Shown here: positions 27,601-34,343 of the stretch, one piece after another
Numbering within the stretch: position 1 is the stretch's first letter
How the letters are laid out: every line of letters begins with the position of its first letter
Assembly (NCBI RefSeq): GCF_900112795.1
Contig: NZ_FONA01000003.1
Location: forward strand, 62,001-126,000
DNA: 64,000 nt
Direction: 5' to 3'
Origin: Thermophagus xiamenensis
Lineage (GTDB): Bacteria > Bacteroidota > Bacteroidia > Bacteroidales > Marinilabiliaceae
Made by a program: the position numbers and the translations under genes
Notes under the pieces: generated by a model
What the model saw: the letters and a program-made list of their open reading frames with translations, nothing else
Told to the model about the DNA's origin: nothing
Databases searched by the model: none

Positions 27601-29008
27601 CAATCCCCTGTAATGCCAACACCGGAAGAAATACTATCAGGATGATAATCTGCCCGAAAAACGCCGAATTCATCATCCTTCCGGCCGATTGTGCGGCAAT
27701 CTTATCCCGCCTGGCTAAAGGTACTTTCTTGCCTATCAACTCTTTTCGGTGCAGATAGAAAATCATGCTTTCAACAATGATAACCGCTCCGTCCACCAAA
27801 ATGCCGAAGTCGATGGCGCCCAGGCTCATCAGGTTGGCCCATACCCCGAAAAGGTGCATCATAATAAAGGCAAACAACAATGCCAACGGGATAGTAGAGG
27901 CCACTATTAAGCCACCACGGACATTACCCAGAAAAAGCACCAGTACGAAAATTACAATCAATGCTCCCAGCGATAAATTTTCAGCCACGGTACTTGTGGT
28001 ATTTTTTATCAGTTTACTGCGGTCGAGGAAGGGTTTTATCTCGACCCCCTCGGGTAATGACTTCTGAATAAGCGCCATCCGTTTTTTTACCGCCCGTATA
28101 ACTTCGTTGGAATTTTCACCCTTAAGCATCATGACGATACCCCCCACGGCTTCGCCTTTTCCGTCACGTGTAAAAGCGCCATAACGTATAGGACTGCCAT
28201 CTCTCACCTCGGCCACATCCCGGATAAATACGGGTCTGCCGTCGACACTCGATACAGGGGTATTCAGGATATCATCCATCGACCGCATCAAACCTTCGCC
28301 TCGAATAAAGTTAGCCTGATGATTTTTTTCAATGTAAGCACCACCAGTGTTTTGATTGTTGGCCTTCAAAGCCTGAAAAATATCACCTATAGTGAGGTTC
28401 ATGCTACGCAGTTTTTCCGGATTCACAGCCACTTCGTATTGTTTTCCGTGACCGCCAAATGAATTGACCTCCACCACACCGGGGACCATAGCCATCTGGC
28501 GTTTCACAATCCAATCCTGCATAACCCGTAAATCCATGTCACTGTAAAGCGTATCATAACCTGGTTTAACTTCGAGGGTATACTGAAATATCTCACCCAG
28601 ACCGGTAGTTATGGGGGCCATAAAGGGTTCTCCCAGCCCTTCGGGAATTTTTTCCTTAACCTCGTTGAGGGCTTCGCTAACCAGCTGACGTGGCAGAAAA
28701 GTACCCATGCGGTCTTCAAACACAATGGTTACCACCGATAACCCAAAACGTGAAACTGAGCGTATCTCGCTAACTCCCGGCAGATTGGCAACTGCCAGCT
28801 CCACCTGATAGGTCACAAATTGCTCGATATCTTCGGTACTCAGATTGGGAACCGTGGTTATTACCTGAACCTGATTGTTGGTTATATCCGGAACTGCATC
28901 GAGAGGTATTCGCGTCATAGACCATAAGCCTCCTATTATAAGTCCCAGAACCATCAAACCTATCAGGATTTTATTTCTTATTGAGAATGATATTATTCTG
29001 TCAATCAT
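24659..29008 (-). CDS. CzcA-type RND heavy-metal pump fused to a TolC-type outer-membrane channel
   Basis: A 1449-residue fusion. Residues 1 to about 1035 are an HME-RND pump with twelve membrane segments. TM4 reads DFGILVDGAVIIVE, with the D-x5-D-x6-E spacing known from Zn/Co/Cd pumps such as CzcA. The block FNELLTGIREDIAIKLYGDD in the porter domain is also CzcA-like. From residue 1040 a second MNKMTINKG start-like stretch leads into a hydrophobic segment ending PVSAQ, which looks like an internal signal peptide. After it comes an outer-membrane efflux protein domain (about 1065-1449) rich in coiled coil. The whole tripartite path is thus made by two polypeptides with the adaptor gene downstream. 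Similar fusions occur in Bacteroidetes. Confidence 0.93.
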   Translation of the reverse strand: MIDRIISFSIRNKILIGLMVLGLIIGGLWSMTRIPLDAVPDITNNQVQVITTVPNLSTEDIEQFVTYQVELAVANLPGVSEIRSVSRFGLSVVTIVFEDRMGTFLPRQLVSEALNEVKEKIPEGLGEPFMAPITTGLGEIFQYTLEVKPGYDTLYSDMDLRVMQDWIVKRQMAMVPGVVEVNSFGGHGKQYEVAVNPEKLRSMNLTIGDIFQALKANNQNTGGAYIEKNHQANFIRGEGLMRSMDDILNTPVSSVDGRPVFIRDVAEVRDGSPIRYGAFTRDGKGEAVGGIVMMLKGENSNEVIRAVKKRMALIQKSLPEGVEIKPFLDRSKLIKNTTSTVAENLSLGALIVIFVLVLFLGNVRGGLIVASTIPLALLFAFIMMHLFGVWANLMSLGAIDFGILVDGAVIIVESMIFYLHRKELIGKKVPLARRDKIAAQSAGRMMNSAFFGQIIILIVFLPVLALQGIEGKMFKPMALTFGFAVLGVLLLCLTYIPMMSALVLQAPKSDKKTVGDKIIAWMEKKYHHMLSWSLQHGKVMVAGALLILAVGGFLFSRMGAEFIPQLDEGDFAMHMFMKPGTSLTDVIEGSTKIEKLLLEEFPDEVASARTRIGVADVPTDPMPIDIGDVFILLKPKKEWTKAKTKEELAAKIREKLSILTGINYEFSQPIEMRFNELLTGIREDIAIKLYGDDLEVLANKAEEITQLIAGVKGVAGMKAEATRGLPQITVKYNRTRLGQYGLNIQDLNDVIETAFSGKSAGVIFEGERMFDLVVRLDSTYRRDIDDVRNLFVRTADGQQIPIKEVADIDFQPGPMQISRDNTNRTTYVGVNVEGRDVKTLVEEIQQILDEKLELPPGYYIRYGGAFENLERATQRLTLVVPLALFMIFILVFFAVKSLKQTLMIYVSIPFAAVGGIVLLYLRGMPFSISAGIGFIVLFGVVVLNGLVLINSFNELRREGTLSLDDIIQKGAIRRLRPIFLTASTDILGFLPMAISTSAGAEVQRPLATVVIGGMLTSSFLTLVMLPVFYKMVESRKNKKMNKMTINKGVVVILVGVLALGINHPVSAQEEREITLEQAINLARENYPALKVAQMNIEKQKALKSTALDLGNTTIFTGEEEASDDVAGLRNVVGVSQSDIDLLGIAARRQLQQQKLELAEAQSRITENSIERQVRRAWYNALIAQRELKLWLQLDTIYARFLEAAETKYKTRQTSKLEYLAATAKHKELMVNVKEAHGNYMAALHELNQYLMLPTLPQIAVPEKDFTDYPRMLAPGDSIAYVPVLDYYRQQVRLSNAMWKAEKAKYLPRLELGYTFQEVDGTDGFYAWEAGISLPLFFFSQKGKTKAARIQYQMAGEQYREKELEVKATWKQLAARCEASLDVLRFYWNEALPLAQEQMNAALLSYDLGDIGYMQFIQNMEAAINTRQQYLRRLDEYFKLVTELNYLLGT

Positions 29009-29208
29009 GTAATAAAACTTTATTTAAAAAATAAGGCTAGTCTACCGCAGCCATGCGTGCGGGCAAGAATTGCATCTGCTCTTTTAGGATAAAAGGCGTA
29101 CAACAATCCCTTGGCCTTATATTTACCAAAAAGGCTAATTGATGATAATGAAAAAGAAAAATGGATGTAAAGGATGGCCGAAAGAGGAACTACAATTTTT
29201 TCGACCCA

Positions 29209-29616
29209 CTAAGCTTGAGGTGGGGCTCTTAGTGTACAGCCGAAAATGCATATTTGCTCCGACCCAAAAGGTTCTTTAAAAAAGAAAGAATAATATGAAC
29301 CTGATAAACGGGTTAAATCTACTTTTTCTTCAACCTTGCAATTATAATGGGTACTGAAAACCGAAACATGAACCTTTTGTCGAGGGACCCTGTCTTTTCC
29401 AAGCAAGGTATTGAAGGCATGACAGTGATGTGTCGGAAAAACGGGTCGATTGTGAGTTGGACCCTCTTCATAGCAACAGGTGGGTGAAGTCTGGTAGCAA
29501 TCAAAATGATGATTATGAGGGATTACGGCATGAGCCAGTATTATCAGCCCTGCCGATAAAAACAATAACCACCCGTTATATTTACCTTCGGTCTTCACAC
29601 TAAAAATAATTACCAT
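29209..29616 (-). CDS. Small His/Cys-containing membrane-anchored protein, probably metal related
   Basis: A 135-residue protein with one N-terminal hydrophobic segment (WLLFLSAGLIILAHAVIP, about 15-32) directly followed by HNHHFDCYQTSPTCCYEEG and later FPTHHCHAF. It is likely anchored in the inner membrane or exported. The His/Cys spacing suggests metal binding. I recall small proteins of this kind (an IPHNHH motif and a C-terminal LRAPP end) next to metal-efflux genes in Bacteroidetes, possibly DUF6769, but cannot confirm the family. It is the first gene of the minus-strand CzcA-like operon, 200 bp before the pump gene. Confidence 0.65.
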   Translation of the reverse strand: MVIIFSVKTEGKYNGWLLFLSAGLIILAHAVIPHNHHFDCYQTSPTCCYEEGPTHNRPVFPTHHCHAFNTLLGKDRVPRQKVHVSVFSTHYNCKVEEKVDLTRLSGSYYSFFFKEPFGSEQICIFGCTLRAPPQA

Positions 29617-29671
29617 TAAATGCCGTACCGCAAAAGCGATATTTTTTCGTTGAGGGTAGTGAAAAACTCAA

Positions 29672-29732
29672 TGTGGCAATCTGTGCCACTAATGGTGCCC
29701 TGTAATAAACCCAAAATTCACAGATTGGCACA
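29672..29732 (-). promoter_or_regulatory. Inverted repeat in the leader of the metal-efflux operon
   Basis: TGTGGCAATCTGTG (29672-29685) and CACAGATTGGCACA (29719-29732) are inverse copies with 13 of 14 matches, 33 nt apart, 56 nt upstream of the His/Cys-protein start. A candidate -7 box on the minus strand (TATCTTTG, 29786-29779) lies further upstream. The repeat could be an operator, a leader hairpin or the SOD terminator; there is no T tract to favour the last. Confidence 0.4.
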
Positions 29733-29843
29733 GAGTCTTTCTTCTATCATTTCAACCCTCAAATAATCTCGTGAACGACAAAGATAAAATTAAAGTGGTT
29801 TTAACAGAAAATTTATTGTTATTTAGAAAGGTCACCACCAGGT

Positions 29844-30578
29844 CTACCCTTTCCACTCTCCTTTAATGGCGAGTTCCCACCGGGTGCTGACGGTTTTCCA
29901 GTTAACTACTTTCCAGAAATTATCTACATATTCACCCCGTTTGTTTTGGTATTTGAGATAATAGGCGTGTTCCCAAACATCGAGGGCCAGTAACGGAATA
30001 CCACGCTCAGGGGAAATATCCATCAACGGATTGTCCTGATTGGGCGTTGAGGTAATTTTCAGATTCTTTTCAGCATCCATATAGAGCCATGCCCAACCGC
30101 TGCCGAAATGTGATTTGGCCGCATTGCCAAAGGCTTCTTTAAAAGCATCGAATGAACCAAAATTTTTAACCAAGGCATTTAGCAGGCGTGCCGACGGTTC
30201 ACCACCATTGGGCGACATGTTCTCCCAAAAAAGCTGGTGGTTATAAAAGCCCCCGCCATTGTTACGTATGGTATCACTATATTGTGAAATCTTAGCAAAA
30301 ATCTGGGGCATAGGCGTTTTGGTCAAACCGGTGCCTTCTATGGCCTTCATAAATTTGGTATAATACCCCCGGTGATGCTTGTCGTAATGCAACTCCATGG
30401 TCTGTGCATCAATATAAGGTTCCAGGGCATCGTAGGCATATCCCAATTCGGGGAATAGGTGGCCGCTAAACGAACCGGCAGCCATGGTTGACCCATTGGC
30501 ATTCCCTTTTTTGCCACCCGGCACACAAGCACCCAAGGCAGCCATTCCCAAAAGCGATAAAAAATGACGTCGTTCCAT
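29844..30578 (-). CDS. Exported Fe/Mn superoxide dismutase, probable lipoprotein
   Basis: A 244-residue enzyme that dismutates superoxide. Metal ligands fit the family: His64 (ELHYDKHH), His114 (FYNHQLFW), Asp200 and His204 (LALDVWEHAYY). GWAWLY and the FWKVVNWK ending are also conserved. Unlike most Fe/Mn enzymes it begins with a signal sequence MERRHFLSLLGMAALGAC and a lipobox (LGAC, Cys18), so it is predicted to be a periplasmic or outer-membrane-facing lipoprotein. The RR pair at positions 3-4 is reminiscent of a Tat signal but lacks the full motif. It precedes the metal-efflux operon on the same strand by 227 bp. Confidence 0.92.
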   Translation of the reverse strand: MERRHFLSLLGMAALGACVPGGKKGNANGSTMAAGSFSGHLFPELGYAYDALEPYIDAQTMELHYDKHHRGYYTKFMKAIEGTGLTKTPMPQIFAKISQYSDTIRNNGGGFYNHQLFWENMSPNGGEPSARLLNALVKNFGSFDAFKEAFGNAAKSHFGSGWAWLYMDAEKNLKITSTPNQDNPLMDISPERGIPLLALDVWEHAYYLKYQNKRGEYVDNFWKVVNWKTVSTRWELAIKGEWKG

Positions 30579-30975
30579 TCTCTTTTCTTTATTTGGTCGT
30601 TTTATTGATGAAATTCAATAAAAGTAACATATTTTCTTCCAAAAATGTTCGGAAAATCAAAAAAGATGTCAACAGAAGAGCCTTGAATTTTTATCCATAT
30701 AAGGTTTACTTATTTATAATCCATCAAAGGGGAAATTTTACGCCTGCAATCATGCCATTGATAAGTCCCGCTTCTTTCTGCTGCCTCTGCACTTCTGCCA
30801 TGGACTTTTTTATATGTCCTTGCATTTACAACCTTAATTGGGGCATGCACTTTTCATTATAAACTACTACCTTTACTTTGCTTAGTATTAATAATTTATT
30901 TTCCCAAAAGTATTTTCGGGGAAGTCTATAAAAATTACATCCAATTATCATTTCAAAAAATTAAAACCAATAATC
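30579..30975. other. Divergent intergenic region with a repeat fragment
   Basis: Between the SOD (-) and SRPBCC (+) genes. At 30768-30830 there is a fragment of the ~220-bp repeat family: CTGCCTCTGCACTTCTGCCA followed by CTTTTTTATATGTCC. The rest is A/T-rich; a near -7 box (TACTTTG) occurs at about 30873-30879 but one base is missing. No RNA gene was recognised. Confidence 0.5.
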
Positions 30976-31410
30976 ATGAAATTCAAGCAAGAAATAGAGA
31001 TTAACAAACCCAGAGAGAAGGTTATTGCCTATTTTGACAATCCCGAAAACCTGAAAAAATGGATGAAAGGCCTGATAAGCATTGAACCCATCAGCGGTGA
31101 ACCCAAACAAGAAGGTGCAAAATCTTTGCTGAAGTTTAAGATGGGAAAACGAGAAATGAACATGACCGAAACCATCCTGGTACATAACTTACCGGATGAG
31201 TATACCCTCAGCTATGAAGCCAAAGGGGTTCACAACATCGTTAAAAACAGATTTGTCAAACTTTCCGACAACAAAACAAAATATATTGTTGAAAATGAGT
31301 TTCAATTCAAAGGCTTTATGAAAATAATAGGCACGTTCATGCCCGGCTCTTTTAAAAAACAGTCGTTAAAATATTTGCAAGGATTTAAGAACTTTGCTGA
31401 AAAAAATTGA
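30976..31410 (+). CDS. SRPBCC-family (START-like) protein
   Basis: A 144-residue single-domain protein of the Bet v 1-like fold. It begins with the strand-helix pattern KFKQEIEINKPREKVIAYFD and NPENLKKWMKGL, typical of polyketide-cyclase/SRPBCC proteins. It continues with alternating strands (KSLLKFKMGKREMNMTETI) and a C-terminal long helix (FMPGSFKKQSLKYLQGFKNF). Such proteins bind hydrophobic ligands; no ligand is predicted. It has no signal peptide and is probably cytoplasmic. It appears monocistronic and is followed by a repeat-filled gap. Confidence 0.85.
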   Translation: MKFKQEIEINKPREKVIAYFDNPENLKKWMKGLISIEPISGEPKQEGAKSLLKFKMGKREMNMTETILVHNLPDEYTLSYEAKGVHNIVKNRFVKLSDNKTKYIVENEFQFKGFMKIIGTFMPGSFKKQSLKYLQGFKNFAEKN

Positions 31411-32270
31411 GGACAGAAACCAGAGGTCAGAGGCCAGATGCCAGAAGTCAGAAGATAAATATAGCCCCGGAGGGGCGACAGATTGGTATCAACGAAATAC
31501 ACCCCAAATACCTGAGCCGCGGAGCGGCGGCACCTATTGATTGAGAAATAGGCTATTAGGATAGCAGAAGCCAGAGGACAGAGGTTTGATATTCAGATAT
31601 AAGTAGATACAAATAGAAATAAGATAGATATAAATAGAAATAGGTAGTTTGTGCACTGGTGTTTGTCTGTTGCTTCCGGCTTCTGCGTTCCGGCCTCTGG
31701 CCTCTGACTTCTGTTGCCGCACCGCGGCTGACGATTAGGCCAATAGGCTTGTAGCTGTTTATATCTTATGTACATTTCAATTATTTCCACTGTGTTACAC
31801 TGTGACATCCTCTGTGATACTCTGTGTAACTCGATTTTTCACAGTGTCACACAGAGGAAACACAGAGTTTCACAGAGTATTTTTCCATTTATTTCTGGCT
31901 TCTGGCTTCTAACCTCTGGCTTCCGGCTTCTGACTTCTGGCTTCTGACTTCCGGCTTTCGGCTTCTGCGTTTCGGCCTCCGGCCTCTGACTTCTGTTGCC
32001 GCGCCGCGGCTGACGATTAGGCCAATAGGCTTGTAGCTGTTTATATCTTACGTACATTTCAGTTATTTACACTGTGTTACTCTGTGACCGCCTCTGTGTT
32101 ACTCTGTGTAATTCGATTTTTCACAGTGTCACACTGAGGAAACACAGAGTTTCACAGAGTATTTCTCCATTTTTTTCTGGCTTCCGGCTTCTGGCTTCCG
32201 ACTTCCAGCCTCTGGCTTCTAGCATCTGGCTTCTGACCTCTGGCTTCTGCCAAATCATTTTCTCAAATAA
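31411..32270. repeat. Large composite repeat region with two ~225-bp direct copies
   Basis: Two direct copies about 282 bp apart start at 31680 and 31962. Each contains, in order, a 7-bp CTTCTGACTTCTG-type run, a GTTGCCGCRCCGCGGCTGAC block, GATTAGGCCAATAGGCTTGT, TAGCTGTTTATATCTTA, and a CACAGAG/ACTCTGTG block of about 100 bp that can fold on itself (ACTCTGTGTAA with CACAGAGTTTCACAGAG). An inverse copy lies at 37192-37400. Smaller modules fill 31411-31680 (CAGAGGCCAGA runs, AGCCCCGGAGGGGCG, ATAAATAGAAATA runs). Open frames across this area share the same N-terminal peptide only because the DNA is repeated. Confidence 0.85.
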
Positions 32271-32281
32271 AAAATTTATTT

Positions 32282-32308
32282 TATCTTTGTTCGCTAAATA
32301 ACGAACAA
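32282..32308 (+). promoter_or_regulatory. ArsR operator 1 overlapping a -7 promoter box
   Basis: TTGTTCG (32287-32293) and CGAACAA (32302-32308) form a perfect inverted repeat with an 8-nt spacer. The -7 box TATCTTTG (32282-32289, TAnnTTTG) overlaps the left arm, so a bound repressor would block the promoter of the arsR gene. Confidence 0.8.
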
Positions 32309-32432
32309 GGATGACAATCATCCGCTGTGGTCTCCCGAAAATGGTAAAACCATTCAAGACCGCAACAGTTTAAACCGGCAAAATTATTTATTGGAAAAAC
32401 GCAACATTAAATCATTGCAAATACATTACAGA

Positions 32433-32729
32433 ATGAGTAACGAAGTAATCACCGATAAACAAAAAAAGATGGCCAGATATGCCAAAGCATTGGCACATCC
32501 CGTACGATTATATGTGATGGAATTACTTTCGAAGCAAAGTTGCTGCTACAGCGGTGACCTGACCGACGACCTCCCCATCGCCAAATCGACCCTTTCGGCG
32601 CATCTTAAAGAATTAAAAAATGCCGGTTTAATCCAAGGGGAAATCGAAGCACCCAAAATAAAATACTGCATCAATAAAAAAGGGTGGGAAGAAGCAAAAA
32701 GCATGTTCAAAGAATTTTGGTCATTATAA
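32433..32729 (+). CDS. arsR: ArsR-family metalloregulatory repressor
   Basis: A 98-residue winged-helix repressor: MARYAKALAHPVRLYVMELL, then the SCCYSGDL segment in the position of the ArsR/SmtB metal-binding helix, and the recognition helix AKSTLSAHLKELKNAGLIQG. The adjacent Cys pair is a plausible As(III)/Sb(III) thiolate site, differing from the classical ELCVCDL. The frame extends upstream to a TTG at 32391, but the ATG at 32433 is the natural start. It heads the arsenic-type genes, and three identical operators (before this gene, before the thioredoxin gene and before the permease) indicate it controls them all, including itself. Confidence 0.9.
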   Translation: MSNEVITDKQKKMARYAKALAHPVRLYVMELLSKQSCCYSGDLTDDLPIAKSTLSAHLKELKNAGLIQGEIEAPKIKYCINKKGWEEAKSMFKEFWSL

Positions 32730-32737
32730 TTTTTTAT

Positions 32738-32764
32738 TACTTTTGTTCGTGTTTTTACGAACAA
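32738..32764 (+). promoter_or_regulatory. ArsR operator 2 with overlapping promoter
   Basis: TTGTTCG (32743-32749) and CGAACAA (32758-32764) form a perfect inverted repeat with an 8-nt spacer. It overlaps a -7 box TACTTTTG (32738-32745), and a TTTG at 32716-32719 lies 18 nt upstream of that box. It stands 30 nt before the thioredoxin start. Confidence 0.8.
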
Positions 32765-32794
32765 CGAATTATCAACCATATAAATTTAAAGACT

Positions 32795-33025
32795 ATGGAT
32801 ATCAAAGTATTAGGAACAGGTTGCCCCAAGTGTAAAACACTGGAAAAACTCACTCGCGATGCCGTTGAAGAACTGGGTATCAACGCCCAAATCACAAAAA
32901 TTGAAGACATCATGGAAATAATGAAGTACAATGTAATGAAAACACCGGCCCTGGTGGTTGATGGCAAAGTGGTGGTTAAAGGAAGCATTCCTTCTTATGA
33001 TGCACTGAAAAAATTATTGAGCTAA
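32795..33025 (+). CDS. Small thioredoxin-fold (redox-active disulfide) protein with CPKC
   Basis: A 76-residue glutaredoxin-like protein. MDIKVLGTGCPKCKTLEKLT places a CPKC redox pair at about residues 10-13, and the cis-Pro loop is MKTPALVVDGKVV. It belongs to the MTH895/TM0996-type small thioredoxin family, often next to arsenic permeases. It probably supplies or accepts electrons or metalloids for the neighbouring transport proteins. The frame extends upstream to 32684 inside arsR, but the ATG at 32795 lies properly after operator 2 and is preferred. Confidence 0.88.
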   Translation: MDIKVLGTGCPKCKTLEKLTRDAVEELGINAQITKIEDIMEIMKYNVMKTPALVVDGKVVVKGSIPSYDALKKLLS

Positions 33026-33111
33026 AGAATTTTAATTATTTACTGACCATTCCGGGCAATTACTAAAGCCACATAAAATCAATTCATCCAATAACCTAAA
33101 AACTTAGACGT

Positions 33112-33540
33112 ATGAAACGAGTATTAAGCACCGTTACCTTTCTCATGCTACTGGCAGTAGTGTCGTTAACGGCTCAGTGTTGCAGTGCCAATGCAAGTAG
33201 CAAAAGCAGCAGTACCGCATCCGAAGCGACAGCCAACATTTCTGATGTAAAAGTTTATTACTTTCATTTCACCCGTCGGTGTGTTACCTGCCAGTCGGTT
33301 GAAAAGGTGGCCCGGGAAGCTCTGGCAGAAAAGTTTGGCGATGCCGTTCCATTTCAATCGGTTAATGTTGAAGATGAAAACGCAAAATCATTGCTTGAAA
33401 AATATAAAGTGAGTGGTCAGGCATTGCTTGTTGTTAAAGGCGACAAAGTGGAAAACCTCACCAACTTTGCTTTCATGAATGCCAGGACCAACCCTGATAA
33501 ACTGAAAAATAAAATAGCAGAAACGGTTAAATCTCTATAA
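33112..33540 (+). CDS. ArsF-like exported thioredoxin-fold protein
   Basis: A 142-residue protein with a signal peptide (MKRVLSTVTFLMLLAVVSLT, about 1-20). A Cys pair follows (QCC), then a Ser/Ala-rich linker, then a thioredoxin-like domain with HFTRRCVTCQSVEKVA (CVTC at about 58-61) and a VSGQALLVVKGDK strand region. Annotations I recall as 'ArsF family' of the arsEFG organoarsenical system describe this type of protein; assignment is by motif and by the arsG-like neighbour 9 nt downstream. It probably works in the periplasm as an electron or thiol partner of the ArsG-like membrane protein. Confidence 0.75.
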   Translation: MKRVLSTVTFLMLLAVVSLTAQCCSANASSKSSSTASEATANISDVKVYYFHFTRRCVTCQSVEKVAREALAEKFGDAVPFQSVNVEDENAKSLLEKYKVSGQALLVVKGDKVENLTNFAFMNARTNPDKLKNKIAETVKSL

Positions 33541-33549
33541 AAAAGCTCT

Positions 33550-34248
33550 ATGGAATTTTTACAGAGTATTCTGGAAAACACAGAGATTCCGTTCTTTACT
33601 GCATTTATTCTGGGGCTGATGACAGCCATCAGCCCTTGTCCTTTGGCCACCAATATTACGGCCATAGGGTTTATCAGTAAAGACATGCAGGACCGACGTC
33701 AAGTTTTCTTCAATGGATTGATATACACCTTTGGACGAAGCATCACCTATACCCTCATCGGATTAATATTCTTTTTTGGTGCCAGTCAATTTAAGGTTGC
33801 CGGATTCATCCAGACCTGGGGCGAAAAAATTATTGGTCCCCTTCTCATTGTAATCGGCTTATTTATGCTGGATATTATCAAGTTGAATGTACCGGGGTTT
33901 AGCTCGCTCACCGACAAGATAGAAGAACGGTCGGGAAAAAATTTCGGGGGTGTCTTGCTGCTGGGTATCCTTTTTGCTTTGGCTTTTTGTCCTTATAGCG
34001 GGGTGCTCTACTTTGGCATGCTCATACCCATGACTGTCTCGAGTGTCAGCGGACTCTACTTGCCCATCATCTTCGCCCTGGGAACCGGCATACCGGTGAT
34101 TATTTTTGCCTGGCTCATCGCCTTTTCTGTCAACTCCATCGGAAACACATACAATAAATTAAAAACTTTTGAAATCTGGTTTCGCCGGATTGTTTCCATC
34201 CTCTTTATCGGCGTGGGAACTTATTATACTGTCTTATTATTTTTTTAA
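33550..34248 (+). CDS. ArsG-like / CcdA-DsbD-type membrane transporter
   Basis: A 232-residue inner-membrane protein with six predicted segments. GLMTAISPCPLATNITAIGF and the later FALAFCPYSGVLYFGMLIP carry the paired Cys-Pro motifs typical of the CcdA/DsbD-like LysE-superfamily proteins, in which two membrane Cys pass electrons or substrates. In arsEFG operons such a protein is reported as an aromatic organoarsenical efflux permease. Context (ArsR, CPKC thioredoxin, ArsF-like gene 9 nt upstream) supports this; a thiol electron-transfer role is the alternative. Confidence 0.78.
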   Translation: MEFLQSILENTEIPFFTAFILGLMTAISPCPLATNITAIGFISKDMQDRRQVFFNGLIYTFGRSITYTLIGLIFFFGASQFKVAGFIQTWGEKIIGPLLIVIGLFMLDIIKLNVPGFSSLTDKIEERSGKNFGGVLLLGILFALAFCPYSGVLYFGMLIPMTVSSVSGLYLPIIFALGTGIPVIIFAWLIAFSVNSIGNTYNKLKTFEIWFRRIVSILFIGVGTYYTVLLFF

Positions 34249-34276
34249 GTGAACAGTTACATTTTTTTGCCTTAAA

Positions 34277-34296
34277 TGTTCGTAAAAACACGAACA
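34277..34296 (+). promoter_or_regulatory. ArsR operator 3 before the permease gene
   Basis: TGTTCG (34277-34282) and CGAACA (34291-34296) form the same inverted repeat with the same 8-nt spacer as operators 1 and 2, 47 nt before the permease ATG. No clean TAnnTTTG box overlaps it. Confidence 0.75.
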
Positions 34297-34343
34297 GTAA
34301 ATATCTATTGCCATTTAGGAACTTTAAAAACATATAACACATC

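Noticed and set aside
31593-32057. Two short minus-strand open frames sharing an RYKQLQAYWPNRQPR-like peptide
   Set aside because: They lie wholly in duplicated repeat DNA; the similarity comes from the DNA repeats and there is no gene context.
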